A stretch of DNA of 64,000 bases, taken from assembly GCA_044226195.1 (NCBI GenBank), contig JBGAHO010000001.1:180220-244219 (forward strand), written 5' to 3'. Source of the DNA: RPQJ01 sp044226195 (GTDB taxonomy: Bacteria; Pseudomonadota; Gammaproteobacteria; Steroidobacterales; Steroidobacteraceae). The notes under the pieces are model-generated. The model was given only the letters and a program-made list of their open reading frames with translations. It had not been told where the DNA came from and did no database searches. Both the position numbers and the translations under genes were made by a program. Of this stretch, positions 50,000-63,000 are shown piece by piece. Each line of letters starts with the position of its first letter. Position 1 is the first letter of the stretch.

Positions 50000-52962
50000 G
50001 CCGTCGTTTGCCACGCGGCGGGCTCGTTGATCGCTCACAGCCACGGCGCTTCCGCTTCGACGGACGCGAATACACGGGCCTGGCCGGCGACACGCTCGCC
50101 TCCGCGCTGCTGGCCAACGGCGTGCGGCTGATGGCACGTTCGTTCAAGTATCACCGCCCGCGCGGCGTGCTCGGCGCCGGTGCCGAGGAGCCGAACGCGC
50201 TGGTGGAACTGCGCAGCGGTGCTCGCCTCGAACCGAACACACGCGCCACGGTCATCGAACTGCACGACGGACTGCAGGCCACCAGCCAGAACCGCTGGCC
50301 GTCGCTCGACTTCGACGTCCAGGCCATCAACGGCTGGCTGTCGCCGATCTTCGTCGCCGGCTTCTACTACAAGACCTTCATGTGGCCCGCGCGCTTCTGG
50401 GAGAAGGTCTACGAACCCATCATTCGTCGCGCCGCAGGGCTCGGGCGTCCGCCGCTCGAGCGCGACCCGGACGAATACGACAAGTGCTGGACCCACTGCG
50501 ACGTGCTGGTCGTCGGGGGTGGACCCGCCGGACTCGCGTCCGCGCTGGCGGCGGCACGGTCTGGCGCACGCGTCGTGCTCGCGGACGAGGACTTCGTGTT
50601 CGGCGGACGCTGCCTCGGCGATCGTCGCTCGATCGACGGCAAGCCGTCCGCCGTGTGGGCCGCCGAGGCGGTGGCGGAACTGCGTTCGATGCCGGACGTC
50701 CGCCTGTTGGCGCGCACGACCGTGTTCGGCAGCTTCGACGATGGCGTGTACGGGGCCGTCGAGCGCGTGAACGACCACCTGCCGCAACCCCCGCCCTTCG
50801 AGCCTCGGCAGCGCGTGTGGCGCATCGCCGCCCGGCAATGCGTGCTGGCGGCCGGCGCCATCGAGCGACCGATGGTCTTCGGGGACAACGACCGGCCGGG
50901 CGTGATGCTGGCCAGTGCGGTGCGCACTTACGTCAACCGGTTTGCGGTGGCGCCCGGCCAGCGCGCCGTGGTCTTCACCGACAACGACGACGGCTGGTCC
51001 ACCGCTCGCGACCTGCTCACGGCCGAGGTCCCGGTCGCGGCGGTCGTCGACACGCGTGGCGAGGACGTCGTGCGTCGCCTGGCCGCCGCCCTGCCGAAGG
51101 TCGAGGCGATTCCCGGCGAGATCGTACGTGCCGTCGGCGGCAAGTCGGTGCAGGCCGTCGAGGTGATGACCCCGAAAGGCAGCCTCCGTCGCCTCGAGTG
51201 CGATCTCGTCGCCATGTCCGGCGGCTGGACGCCGACGCTGCACCTCACCTCGCATCGCGGCCAGCGCCCGAAGTGGGACGAGTCGCGCCAGGTCTTCGTG
51301 CCGGACGGCCTGCCGCCTGGCATGCGGGTGGCCGGCGCCGCCAATGGCGAGTTCACGTTGCGCGAAGCGCTGCACTCGGGCCTGCACGCGGGACTCGAGG
51401 CCGCCGCCGCCGCGGGCAAACAGGGCCTGCCGGCACCGGTGCCGCAAGTCGACGATGAAACCAGTGCCCGCGAGCCGCACTGGCGCAGTCGCCACGCGCG
51501 CGGCAAATGCTTCGTCGACTTCCAGAACGACGTCACGACCGCCGACATCGATCTCGCCGAGCGCGAAGGCTACCGCTCGGTCGAGCACCTCAAGCGCTAC
51601 ACGACGCTCGGCATGGCCACCGACCAGGGCAAGACGTCGAACGTCACGGCGATCGCGCTGGTCGCCGAGCGCACGGGTCGATCGATTGCCGCGACCGGTG
51701 TCACCACGTTCCGCCCGCCCTACACGCCGGTCGCGCTCGGCGCCCTCGCCGGACACCATCGCGCCCGGGACTTCCGCCCAACCCGGCTGCCCCCGTCCCA
51801 TCGCTGGGCCCAGCAACAGGGAGCCGTCTTCATCGAGGCCGGCCCCTGGTTGCGCGCGCAATGGTTCCCGCGGGCCGGCGAGTCGGGCTGGTTCGAGCCG
51901 ACCTGCCGCGAAGTACGCGCGACCCGTACGGCCGTCGGTGTGTGCGACGTCTCGACGCTCGGCAAGATCGACGTGCAGGGACCGGATGCGGCGCGCTTCC
52001 TCGATCGCGTGTACGCGAACACGATGTCGACGCTCGCCGTCGGCCGCGTGCGCTACGGCCTGATGCTGCGCGAGGACGGCTTCGTGATGGACGACGGCAC
52101 CGCCGCGCGGCTCGCACCCGACCGATTCCTCGTTACCACGACCACGGCCAACGCGGTCAACGTCTACCAGCACATGCACTTCTGCCACCAGGTGCTGTGG
52201 CCCGAGTTCGACGTGCAGTTCGTCTCGGTGACCGACCAGTGGGCGCAGTTCGCCGTGGCCGGCCCGCATTCCCGCGAGCTGCTGCAGCGCGTGCTGCGCG
52301 CGGACTGCGACATCTCGAATGCCGCGTTCCCGTACATGGCCTGCGGTGACGTCCGGCTCGACGACGGCGAGGCGGCGCGACTGTTCCGAATCTCGTTCTC
52401 CGGCGAGCTGGCCTACGAGATCGCCGTGCCGACCCGGCGCGGTGACGCGCTGGTGCGCAAGCTCTTCGCGGCGGGCGCCGACCTCGGCGTCACGGCCTAC
52501 GGCCTCGAGGCGCTGAACGTGATGCGCATCGAGAAGGGCCACTGCACGGGCAACGAACTGAACGGCCAGACCACGGCCTTCGACCTGGGGCTCGGACGCA
52601 TGGTGGCGGCGAACAAGGACTGCATCGGCGGCGTGCTGTCGCGGCGGGCGGCACTCGCCGATCCGGCGCGACCGCGGCTCGTCGGCCTGCGCGCGCTGGA
52701 CCCGCAGGCGAAACTCGCGGGCGGCATGCACCTCCTCGCCGAGGGCGCACCGCGCGATGCGGCTCACGACCAGGGTCACGTCACCTCGGTGTGCTACTCG
52801 CCGGATCTCGGTCGCTGGATCGGCCTCGGCCTGCTGAAGAGAGGCCCCGACCGTCACGCCGAGAAGCTGTTCGCAGTGGACCTGCTGCGCGGCCAGGAGA
52901 CGCTCGTCGAGGTCTGCTCGCCCGTGTTCATCGATTCCGAGGGAGCGCGCCTCCGTGGCTGA
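49996..52962 (+). CDS. soxA: Sarcosine oxidase alpha subunit, copy 2 (intact)
   Basis: The product is 988 residues, the normal size. In order it has an N-terminal ferredoxin-like FAD/THF-associated domain (FRFDGREYTGLAGDTLASALLANGV), a Rossmann NAD+ domain (CDVLVVGGGPAGLASALAAARSG near 165), a second dinucleotide region with the GGWTPTLHLTSHRGQRPKWDE block, and FVDFQNDVTTADIDLAEREGYRSVEHLKRYTTLGMATDQGK. The C-terminal GcvT-like folate domain (about 630-988) includes GVCDVSTLGKIDVQGPDAARFLD. The subunit links sarcosine oxidation to methylene-THF formation. The start overlaps soxD (ATGA) and the end overlaps soxG by 8 bases. Confidence 0.94.
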   Translation: MSRRLPRGGLVDRSQPRRFRFDGREYTGLAGDTLASALLANGVRLMARSFKYHRPRGVLGAGAEEPNALVELRSGARLEPNTRATVIELHDGLQATSQNRWPSLDFDVQAINGWLSPIFVAGFYYKTFMWPARFWEKVYEPIIRRAAGLGRPPLERDPDEYDKCWTHCDVLVVGGGPAGLASALAAARSGARVVLADEDFVFGGRCLGDRRSIDGKPSAVWAAEAVAELRSMPDVRLLARTTVFGSFDDGVYGAVERVNDHLPQPPPFEPRQRVWRIAARQCVLAAGAIERPMVFGDNDRPGVMLASAVRTYVNRFAVAPGQRAVVFTDNDDGWSTARDLLTAEVPVAAVVDTRGEDVVRRLAAALPKVEAIPGEIVRAVGGKSVQAVEVMTPKGSLRRLECDLVAMSGGWTPTLHLTSHRGQRPKWDESRQVFVPDGLPPGMRVAGAANGEFTLREALHSGLHAGLEAAAAAGKQGLPAPVPQVDDETSAREPHWRSRHARGKCFVDFQNDVTTADIDLAEREGYRSVEHLKRYTTLGMATDQGKTSNVTAIALVAERTGRSIAATGVTTFRPPYTPVALGALAGHHRARDFRPTRLPPSHRWAQQQGAVFIEAGPWLRAQWFPRAGESGWFEPTCREVRATRTAVGVCDVSTLGKIDVQGPDAARFLDRVYANTMSTLAVGRVRYGLMLREDGFVMDDGTAARLAPDRFLVTTTTANAVNVYQHMHFCHQVLWPEFDVQFVSVTDQWAQFAVAGPHSRELLQRVLRADCDISNAAFPYMACGDVRLDDGEAARLFRISFSGELAYEIAVPTRRGDALVRKLFAAGADLGVTAYGLEALNVMRIEKGHCTGNELNGQTTAFDLGLGRMVAANKDCIGGVLSRRAALADPARPRLVGLRALDPQAKLAGGMHLLAEGAPRDAAHDQGHVTSVCYSPDLGRWIGLGLLKRGPDRHAEKLFAVDLLRGQETLVEVCSPVFIDSEGARLRG

Positions 52963-53563
52963 CACCCTGCACGTCGAATTCCGGCCCGGCAGCTTCGGTC
53001 GCACCAGCCCGGTGCCCGGCATCCTGATCCGCGAGATCACGGATTTTGCGCTCGCGAGCGTCATCGCGCGTCGTGGACAGGTCGAGGCGGCCGCCGCGGC
53101 TGCGGAGCGCGCCTACGGCGTCGCACTCCCTGGCCAGGCGCGACTCGTCACCGGCTACGGCATGAGCTTCCTGGGCACCAGCCCCGGCCAGTGGCTGGCG
53201 CTCGCCGCCGCGGGCGATCCGCCGATCGAGGCGCAACTCGTCACACTCCTCGGCGACACTGCGTCGGTCTTCGACCAGTCCGACAGCCGGGTGATGCTCG
53301 AACTGCACGGGCCCCGCGTGCGGGACGTGCTGGCCAAGGGTGTCAGCGTCGACCTGCATCCGACGGCGTTTGGTCCGGGCCACGTCGCGGCGACGACGGT
53401 CTCGCACCTCGCGGTGCAGTTGTGGCAGACCGATACCGCTCCCGTCTACCGGCTGCTAGGCGTGCGCAGTTACTTCGAGAGCCTGTGGCACTGGCTGGCG
53501 GCGTCGTCCGCGGAGTTCGGCGCACAGGTGCTGGCCCCCGCGAGGTATGCTGCTCCCGGCTGA
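52955..53563 (+). CDS. soxG: Sarcosine oxidase gamma subunit, copy 2
   Basis: The product is 202 residues from GTG 52955, inside the end of soxA. The family shape is visible in LALAAAGDPPIEAQLVTLLGDTASVFDQSDSRVMLELHGPRVRDVLAKGVSVDLHP and the closing VYRLLGVRSYFESLWHWLAASSAEFG. The protein is poorly similar to copy 1 at 3094: the N-terminal half is different and about 10 residues longer. The two sox clusters are therefore old paralogues and not a recent duplication. fdhD follows after 19 bases. Confidence 0.88.
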   Translation: MADTLHVEFRPGSFGRTSPVPGILIREITDFALASVIARRGQVEAAAAAAERAYGVALPGQARLVTGYGMSFLGTSPGQWLALAAAGDPPIEAQLVTLLGDTASVFDQSDSRVMLELHGPRVRDVLAKGVSVDLHPTAFGPGHVAATTVSHLAVQLWQTDTAPVYRLLGVRSYFESLWHWLAASSAEFGAQVLAPARYAAPG

Positions 53564-53582
53564 TCCCGGAGCGGGCCTGCCC

Positions 53583-54440
53583 ATGACGCGGGACGACATG
53601 CAACTCGAGGCCAGGCAGCGACGTGTCGCCGTCACCCGCGTCGGCGGCAGTGCCGACGCGCCGGACGACCTGGTGGCAGTCGAAGAGCCGCTGGAGATCC
53701 GGCTCGGGCAGGAAGTCGACGGCCGGATCGAGCACCAGGCGGTGTCGATCACGATGCGCACGCCCGGCGACGATCACGAACTGGCGGCCGGTTTCCTGTT
53801 CACCGAAGGCATCCTGCAGCACCGCGAGCAGGTGCGCGACATCCGCCACTGCGGGCACGGCGTGGGCCTGACCAATACGCTGCGCGTCGACCTGGTGCCG
53901 GGAGTGGCCGTCGACGTCAAGCGGCTCGAACGCAACTTCTACACGACCTCGAGCTGCGGCGTGTGCGGCAAGACCTCGCTCGAGGCGCTCGCGACGGGAG
54001 CCAGCGGCGTCATGACCTCGCCCGGCCTGCGCATCGCGCCGGCGCTCGTCCACTCGCTGCCGGCGCGGCTGCGCGAGCGCCAGCCGACCTTCGCGATTAC
54101 GGGCGGACTGCATGCGGCAGCCCTGTTCGCGCCGAGCGGTGAGTTGCTGGCACTGCGCGAAGACGTGGGCCGTCACAACGCGGTCGACAAGCTCGTCGGC
54201 GCGCGTTTCCTCGCGGGCGAACTGCCGGCCCGCGATCGGATCCTGCTGCTCAGCGGGCGCGCCAGCTTCGAACTGCTGCAGAAGGCAGTCATGGCGGGAA
54301 TCCCCATCGTCTGTGCCGTGGGGGCGCCTTCGAGCCTGGCCGTCGAGGCCGCCCGCGAGTTCGGCGTGACGCTGCTCGGCTTCGTGCGCGACGGCCGGTT
54401 CAACGTCTATGCCGGCGGCGCGTGCATCGCGTCGGATTGA
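53583..54440 (+). CDS. fdhD: Formate dehydrogenase accessory sulfurtransferase
   Basis: The product is 285 residues. The essential CxxC is in SSCGVCGKTSLEAL (about residues 121-124). Other FdhD blocks are VSITMRTPGDDHELAAGFLFTEGIL, ITGGLHAAALFAPSGELLALREDVGRHNAVDKLVG and LSGRASFELLQKAVMAGIPIVCAVGAPSSLAVE. FdhD transfers sulfur to the molybdenum cofactor of formate dehydrogenase. No dehydrogenase subunit is in the window. Its place directly after soxG shows that formate produced from one-carbon units of amine demethylation (via formyl-THF and PurU) is meant to be oxidised. It is the last gene of the long operon. Confidence 0.93.
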   Translation: MTRDDMQLEARQRRVAVTRVGGSADAPDDLVAVEEPLEIRLGQEVDGRIEHQAVSITMRTPGDDHELAAGFLFTEGILQHREQVRDIRHCGHGVGLTNTLRVDLVPGVAVDVKRLERNFYTTSSCGVCGKTSLEALATGASGVMTSPGLRIAPALVHSLPARLRERQPTFAITGGLHAAALFAPSGELLALREDVGRHNAVDKLVGARFLAGELPARDRILLLSGRASFELLQKAVMAGIPIVCAVGAPSSLAVEAAREFGVTLLGFVRDGRFNVYAGGACIASD

Positions 54441-54627
54441 GCGAACCCACCGCGGTCCCGCGATTCAGACATCCAGATGCGATTCATTCGCATCCGTGGC
54501 ATCCGAACCGCCCAGCGGCGAAACCCAAGGAAAAACTGCCTCCGGAGTCGAACCAATCCGCGCAAAAGCCCTTGCCACGGCCCGTGGTTCGGTGTCGCAT
54601 GGCAGGCCAAATCGCCGGATACCCGCC

Positions 54628-55784
54628 ATGAACCAGGACAACCTCCGACTGCTGCCGTCGGATGCTGCGGCCGTGACGACGCTCGTGCACGACTGGCACG
54701 GCCGGCACCCCGGAATGAGCCTGCTCGCGCTGCTCCCCGAAGCCGAGCGCGCCGCGGTACCGATGCTGCAGCAGGTCTGCCGGGCGGCCGGTGTGCCGCT
54801 GGTGGGCGCCATCTTCCCGCAGCTCGTGACGCGCGATGGCTTCACGGGCACCGGGCTGTGGCTGTTGCGCTTCGATCGTGAAGTGCCGGCGTTCCTCGTT
54901 CCCGCGCTGGCCGTCGACCCGGTGACGGCGGCCGGGCGCATCGCCGCACCGGTGCAGGCCGAACTCGACCGAGCCGCATCGAGCGCCGGCACGCGCCCCA
55001 CCCTCTACCTGATCATCGACGCGCTGCTGCAGAACGTCGCGTCGCTGCTCGACGACCTCTACCTGCGCCTCGCCGATCGCGTGAACTATGCGGGCGTGGC
55101 CGCCGGCAGCGAGACCTTCCAGCCCATGCCCTGCGTATTCGACGGCGAGCACCTCATCGACGAGGGCGCGCTCGCGCTGCTGATCCCCGGCGACGTGAAG
55201 ACCATCCTCGAGCACGGCTGCCCAGCGCCCGAGAAGGTGATGACCGCCACGTCGACCGAGGGCAACCGGATCATCAACATCGACTGGCGGCCGGCGTTCG
55301 AGGTCTACCAGCAGATCGTGCGCACGGAAGGCGGCGTCGAGCTGACGCGCGAGAACTTCTACCAGTGGGCGGTGCACTTCCCGTTCGGGATCCTGCGCGC
55401 GAACCAGGAGGTCGTCGTGCGCATCCCCGTCGCATTGACCGACGATGGCTGCGTCTACTGCATCGGCGAGGTGCCCGAGAACGCGATGCTGGTCGTGCTG
55501 CGCGTGCCGGGACTCGAAGACGGCGACTGCGTGCGCCGGCTGTCGCAGGGCCTCGTGCAGGCGAATGGCTCGCTTGCCGACGACAATCTCCTCGCGTTCT
55601 ACTGCGCGGGACGCCGGCTGCACCTCGGTGACGACGCGGCGCGCGAAGTGCAGGCACTCGCGCAGGCCACCGGCGCCCGGCAGGTCGCAGGGGCGCTCTC
55701 GCTCGGCGAACTCGGCAGCACGACCGTCGGCGGCTACCCGCTTTTCCACAACGCGACGCTCGTCTGCACGCCCTGGCGACGGGA

Positions 55785-55788
<4 letters not shown>
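54628..55788 (+). CDS. FIST sensory-domain protein
   Basis: The product is 386 residues from ATG 54628. It has the FIST_N-like half (TTLVHDWHGRHPGMSLLALLPEAE; VGAIFPQLVTRDGFTGTGLWLLRFD; YAGVAAGSETFQPMPCVFDGEH) and the FIST_C half (FEVYQQIVRTEGGVELTRENFYQWAVHFPFGI; ALSLGELGSTTVGGYPLFHNATLVCTPW). FIST domains are thought to sense small ligands such as amino acids and typically precede signalling proteins. It overlaps the hybrid histidine kinase gene by ATGA, so the pair is probably a split sensor-kinase. The 187 bases upstream contain only a small perfect hairpin (54476-54494, 7-bp arms) that might end the previous transcript. Confidence 0.82.
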
Positions 55789-58265
<2,477 letters not shown>

Positions 58266-58289
58266 GCCGCGACCCGGACGAAGGAACGA

Positions 58290-59027
58290 TCAGGCGCCGC
58301 GCCGGCGTCCGCGAGTCAGCGCCATCCCGACGAGACCGCCCGCGAGCAGCAGCAGCGTGCCCGGCTCGGGCAGGTGCACGTCACCGTCGTGCACGGCCCA
58401 GGCGTAGCGCCGCAGATAGCCTGCGTCGACGAACTGCCCGCCGTTCGACGTATCGAACATGAACACCGAGCCGTTGATCGAGCTGGTGGTGCCGAGGTAA
58501 TAGCCACGGGCATCCATGGCGTTCACGAACGGCCCCGTGTGCACCAGGCCGGATCCGGAGCGCGCGTTGCCGCTCGTATCGTAGAACGCGACGTTGCCGA
58601 GCGTGTCGTAGTACAGCGAGGCCATCTCGCTGAAGACCGTGCCGCCCTGCGTGGTGCGCACGTTGAAGCCGCAGTCCGTGCCGCCGAACTGGATGGCGCC
58701 GCAGGTGAACGGATCGGTGAAGTTCACGCGCGGCAGTCGCCAGCCCGTGAAGCCGAAATAGTCGAGCGTGCTCGCCCAGATCGCCGAGCGGTCCGCCGTC
58801 ATCCCGAACGCACCGCCGTCGCCGAAGGCGTCGTATTGTGCGGCGTAACCCGACGTGTAGGCGTAGTCGGCGTCCGCGAGCCAGGTGACGTTCAACGACG
58901 TGTCGTAATAGGCGTCGCTGGTGCCGTCGCCGTTGAGGTCGCGCCCGAGCAACGTGGCGTTCGCGGCCGTCCCGGCCAACAGCCCCGCCGCGGCCAGCGT
59001 GAGGCACCAGAGTGATCTTGATCGCAT
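58290..59027 (-). CDS. Exported PEP-CTERM protein
   Basis: The product is 245 residues. The signal peptide is about 1-24 (MRSRSLWCLTLAAAGLLAGTAANA). The C-terminal sorting signal is LPEPGTLLLLAGGLVGMALTRGRRR, a Pro-Glu-Pro motif, membrane helix and basic end that an exosortase system would process. The middle contains repeated YYDTS/DLNGDGTSDAYYDTSLNVTWLADADYAYTSGY and GFTGWRLPRVN, the pattern of the Lcl/DUF1566-like proteins often seen with PEP-CTERM tails. The role is unknown, probably an extracellular matrix or surface protein. It converges with the kinase gene 24 bases away. Confidence 0.85.
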   Translation of the reverse strand: MRSRSLWCLTLAAAGLLAGTAANATLLGRDLNGDGTSDAYYDTSLNVTWLADADYAYTSGYAAQYDAFGDGGAFGMTADRSAIWASTLDYFGFTGWRLPRVNFTDPFTCGAIQFGGTDCGFNVRTTQGGTVFSEMASLYYDTLGNVAFYDTSGNARSGSGLVHTGPFVNAMDARGYYLGTTSSINGSVFMFDTSNGGQFVDAGYLRRYAWAVHDGDVHLPEPGTLLLLAGGLVGMALTRGRRRGA

Positions 59028-59161
59028 CGACTGGCTCCCTGCCGGGGCTCATCGGGCCCCTTCCCCATGGGCGAATGTAACCCAGTTGGGGGACAAAATC
59101 ACACCGTGCGGCCGCGCGCCATCGCGCGCGGCGACACGATGGCCGAATCGACGCCCGTTCG

Positions 59162-59662
59162 TCAGCGACGGCGCGACCAGCCGAGCGCGATCAGCGCCAC
59201 CCCGAACAGGCCGAGCGTGCCCGGCTCCGGCACGGGCTCGGTGACCCGCACGGTGTAGTTCGCGATCACTTCCGTCGGCCCGCCCTCGGGACCACAGCAG
59301 TGATAGCGGATGTGGTACTCGCCGCCCAGGTACTGCCCGATCGCCGAGTCAGGCGCGACCGTGACGTCGAACAGATGCGCATGCAGCGACGGGAAATACG
59401 GGAACGACCAGAGCCACGGATCGACGTACGAGCACTCGAGCGGCACGCCCTCGAACGTTGGGCACAGGATGCTCGCGCCGGTGAGCGGCGAATCCCCCTG
59501 CGTCATCGTGACGGTGCCGTAGAACGAGAGCAACGTGCTCGAACCCAGCGGGCGCTGGACGACGGCGTCCGGCGTGTCGAGCGTGATCGTCATCGCGTCG
59601 ACGTCGACTGGCGCCCCCGAGAGACCGAGCAAGGCGAGCATGGTCCACCGGACTGCACGCAT
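59162..59662 (-). CDS. Small exported PEP-CTERM protein
   Basis: The product is 166 residues from ATG 59662, with GGAGGG 7 bases upstream. The signal peptide is about 1-23 (MRAVRWTMLALLGLSGAPVDVDA). A beta-rich middle (TITLDTPDAVVQRPLGSSTLLSFYGTVTMTQ) has three to four cysteines (CPTF, ECSY, YHCCGPEG), and the C-terminal sorting signal is PVPEPGTLGLFGVALIALGWSRRR. The function is unknown. It is probably exported and anchored or released by exosortase, like its neighbour at 58290. Confidence 0.82.
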   Translation of the reverse strand: MRAVRWTMLALLGLSGAPVDVDAMTITLDTPDAVVQRPLGSSTLLSFYGTVTMTQGDSPLTGASILCPTFEGVPLECSYVDPWLWSFPYFPSLHAHLFDVTVAPDSAIGQYLGGEYHIRYHCCGPEGGPTEVIANYTVRVTEPVPEPGTLGLFGVALIALGWSRRR

Positions 59663-60028
59663 GGCAATTCCCTCCTGGCTGTGGCCTGCGTGTGGCGCAG
59701 GCTCAAGCGGAGAGAAGCAAGTTGCACGCCATGACGGGCTTCGATGCAGGAAATCAGTCACTTGCCTCGCAACGGCGCGCAACGCGCAACGCGATGAAGC
59801 AGGACGACCTCCGTTTCGCAAGAATCGCCGACTCTGCGCAATGCGAGCCGCAATCATTCCACCCGATAAGCGACCTGCAATGCACGCAGTCGACGTTGCA
59901 TTCTGTAAAAAACTTCGCCGTCCGGCGCCCCACCGTTTCTGCGCAGACGCCCGAGTATTGCGAGGGGTGCGCGACGCACCGGCCTGACACGATGCGACGC
60001 ATGCGGAATCTCGCAAGGAGGCGAGCCC
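59663..60028. other. Divergent intergenic region before the RHS gene
   Basis: No gene is supported in these 366 bases. They separate a leftward PEP-CTERM gene from the rightward RHS gene. The segment is less GC-rich than its flanks. It contains three close GCGCAAC-type repeats (about 59772-59795) and an A-run in TTGCATTCTGTAAAAAAC (about 59895-59912), the likeliest promoter area. A clear AAGGAGG (60014-60020) precedes the RHS start. Confidence 0.4.
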
Positions 60029-63000
60029 ATGCGCAACCCAGACCATTCCGTCCATTCGACCGCGCGCCACCGGGCGACGCGAGGCTCGACATCACGCGAC
60101 CGGCACCATGCCGTGCTGGTCGCCTGCGCCACCGCGATCGTCACGTTCGCGACTGGGCTCGGCGCCGCACCGTCCGATTGGCCCGACACGTCGGCCGCCG
60201 GCCCCGTGGCCCTGCCGGGCACGGATGCGTTCACCGCGCCCGGTATCGAGGCAGCGACCGGCAGCGTCGTCGCACTGCCGACCGCGACTGAGGCAGGCCG
60301 AACCCCCGGCACGCTGCAGGTGACGTCGACGGGCGCCGCCAGTTACAGCCTGCCACTGTGGACGCCCCCGGGCGTCGCGAACGTCGACCTGCACCTGTCG
60401 CTGACCTACAGCTCACGCGGCGGGAATGGCGTGCTCGGCCAGGGCTGGTCACTGACCGGCCTGTCGGTGATCCACCGCTGCAACCGGACGATGGCGCAGG
60501 ACGGCGCCCCGGCTCCGGCCTCGGATGGTCCGGGCGGCCGCTTCTGCCTCGACGGCCAGCAACTCAAGCTCGTCAGCGGCACGTACGGCACGACCGGCGC
60601 CGTCTACGCAACCGAGATCGACACCTTCGCGCGGATCACGCAGGTGACGACCGGCCTCGTCCCGGCGTTCGTACTGACCACGCGCGAAGGCCTCGTCTAC
60701 GAATACGGCACGACGGCGGACTCGCAGATCTATCCCCAGACTGGTGCACGTCGCGCCTGGGCGCTGTCGAAGGTCCGCGACCGCCAGTCGCCGACGCCGA
60801 ACCAGATCCTCATCACCTACCAGAACGATTCGCCGTACGACTACTACAACAGCGGCATCAACATCGGGTCGTATCGCGTCGCGCGCATCGCCTATCCGGT
60901 GACCAGCACGGGCCAGGGCCCCTACTACCAGGTCGACTTTTCGTATTCGCCCCGTCCGACCCAGGACGCCGCCGTCGGATTCGTCGCGGGCACGTTGATC
61001 CGCGAACCGAACGAGCTCGACAGCATCAGCATCCGCACGTACGGCAGTACCAGCTTCATCAAGTCGTACAACTTTGGCTACGAGGCCAGCCCGGCGACCG
61101 GCCGGCTGCGACTTGCGACGGTCACGGAATGCGCAGCGGCAAGTTGCCTTGCGCCGACCCGCTTTTCCTACCTCGCGGGCGGCAATGCGTTCGTCCCGTT
61201 GCAGAAGGTGAACTTTTCCGCGTCGCAGGCCGCCTCGCCCGTGCCCATCGACCTGAACGGCGACGGATGGCAGGACCTGTTGCTGCCGAAGCCCAGCGGT
61301 GCCGCGAACACGCGCTGGTGGGCCGCCCTCTCGTCGCCGACCGGCTTCCTGCCTGCCGTCGACACCGGCGTCACGACGGCCAACGGCAGCCGGATGCTGG
61401 TCGGCATGTTCGCCGGACGCAGCACACCGCAACTGCTCGTCGCGCAGGGCGGCTACTGGGCGCTGCTGGCCATGAATGGCACCGTGTTCACCACGACCAG
61501 CACCGGCCTGCCGGTCAATGGCGAATTCGCGGCCGTCGACTGGGACGGTGACGGACTTCCCGACCTCGTGTCGGTGGTCGGCACCGAACTGCGGGTGCGA
61601 CGCAATGTGACGGTGCCGCCCGGCAACGTCACCTTCGACGGAACGACGTTGCTGGCCGCCACCTCGATCGGCGGCTACCCGAGCTTCAATGCCGTCTCCG
61701 CCACGTCCATGGCCGACTTCAATGGCGATGGGCGTGGCGACGTGGCCGCCACCGGGTTCGACCCGACGTCTGGCTACACGACGCTGATCCTGCTGTCGAA
61801 CGGCTTCGGCACGGCACCGACGATCGGCACGCCCGGCGAGTTCGTCGACGTGTCGCGGCTGGCCGACTTCAATGCCGACGGCTGCACCGACATCGTGACC
61901 CTGGCCACCGTCTTCGTCTCGGCGTGCGACGGTTCGTTCCGCCGCATCGCCACCGGGGGCGTGCCGAGCAACCCGGGTGCGCAACTGCTCGCGGACGTCG
62001 ACGGCGACGGACGCACCGACCTGCTGTACATCGACAATCTGCAGAAGGCCTGGTACGCGCTGCGGTCCCGGGGCGACGGATTCGCGGCGGCCCTACCGCT
62101 CGGCATCAACGCGCCGAACGGCACGTCCTGGTTCGTGTTCGACGCCAACGGCGACGGTCTCACCGACCTGGGCTACCGCGACGACACCAACGGCGGCGCC
62201 GTGAAGTTCAACCTGCACGACGCGACGCAGTCCCCGGTCGATGCGCTGGCGAGCGTCACCGACGGCTTCGGCGTGACCCAGTCCCTGCAGTACGCGGTCA
62301 TCACCCGCTCCAACTACACGCCGGACAGCGATGCCGTGTTTCCAGAAGTCGACCTGCGGGTCCCGCTGCACGTCGTGAGCCAGTGGACCGCCGATGTCGG
62401 CACGTCCACCAGTTACACCCTGCAGTACCAGTATTCCGGCGCACGCCTGCACCTGCAGGGTCGGGGGTTCGAAGGCTTCGGCGCCATGCGCACCTACGAT
62501 TCACGCACCGGGCAGTACCGGCTCGATACGTTCGAGCGGGCCTTTCCCTACACGGGGATGCTGCGACGGAGCACGTTGCTGCAGGCCAACCTGTCGACGC
62601 GCGTGCGCGACTTCGTCGCGACACCCTCGGTGCAGACCCTCGGTACCTTGCCGTTCGAGCGGCGATACTTCCCGTACGCACAGGCGACGACCGAATCCCA
62701 ATACGAATTCGGTGGCGGCCTCAATGGCACGCTCGTCACCCAGGCCACGACGACATTCGACTATGGGGATGGCTACGGCAACGTCACCGCCACGACCCGG
62801 ACCGTCACCGACAAGGATCCGGGCTCGCCCTACGTCGGCAGCAGCTGGCAGTCGACCACGGCGGCCACGTACGTCAACGACCCGACGTCGAACTGCCTGG
62901 GCCTGCCGGCGAGCAGCGTCACCACGCGCACCGCACCGGGCCAGCTGGCGAAGTCGCGCACCATCGCCTACCAGTCGGACGTCTCCCGCTGCCGGGTGAC

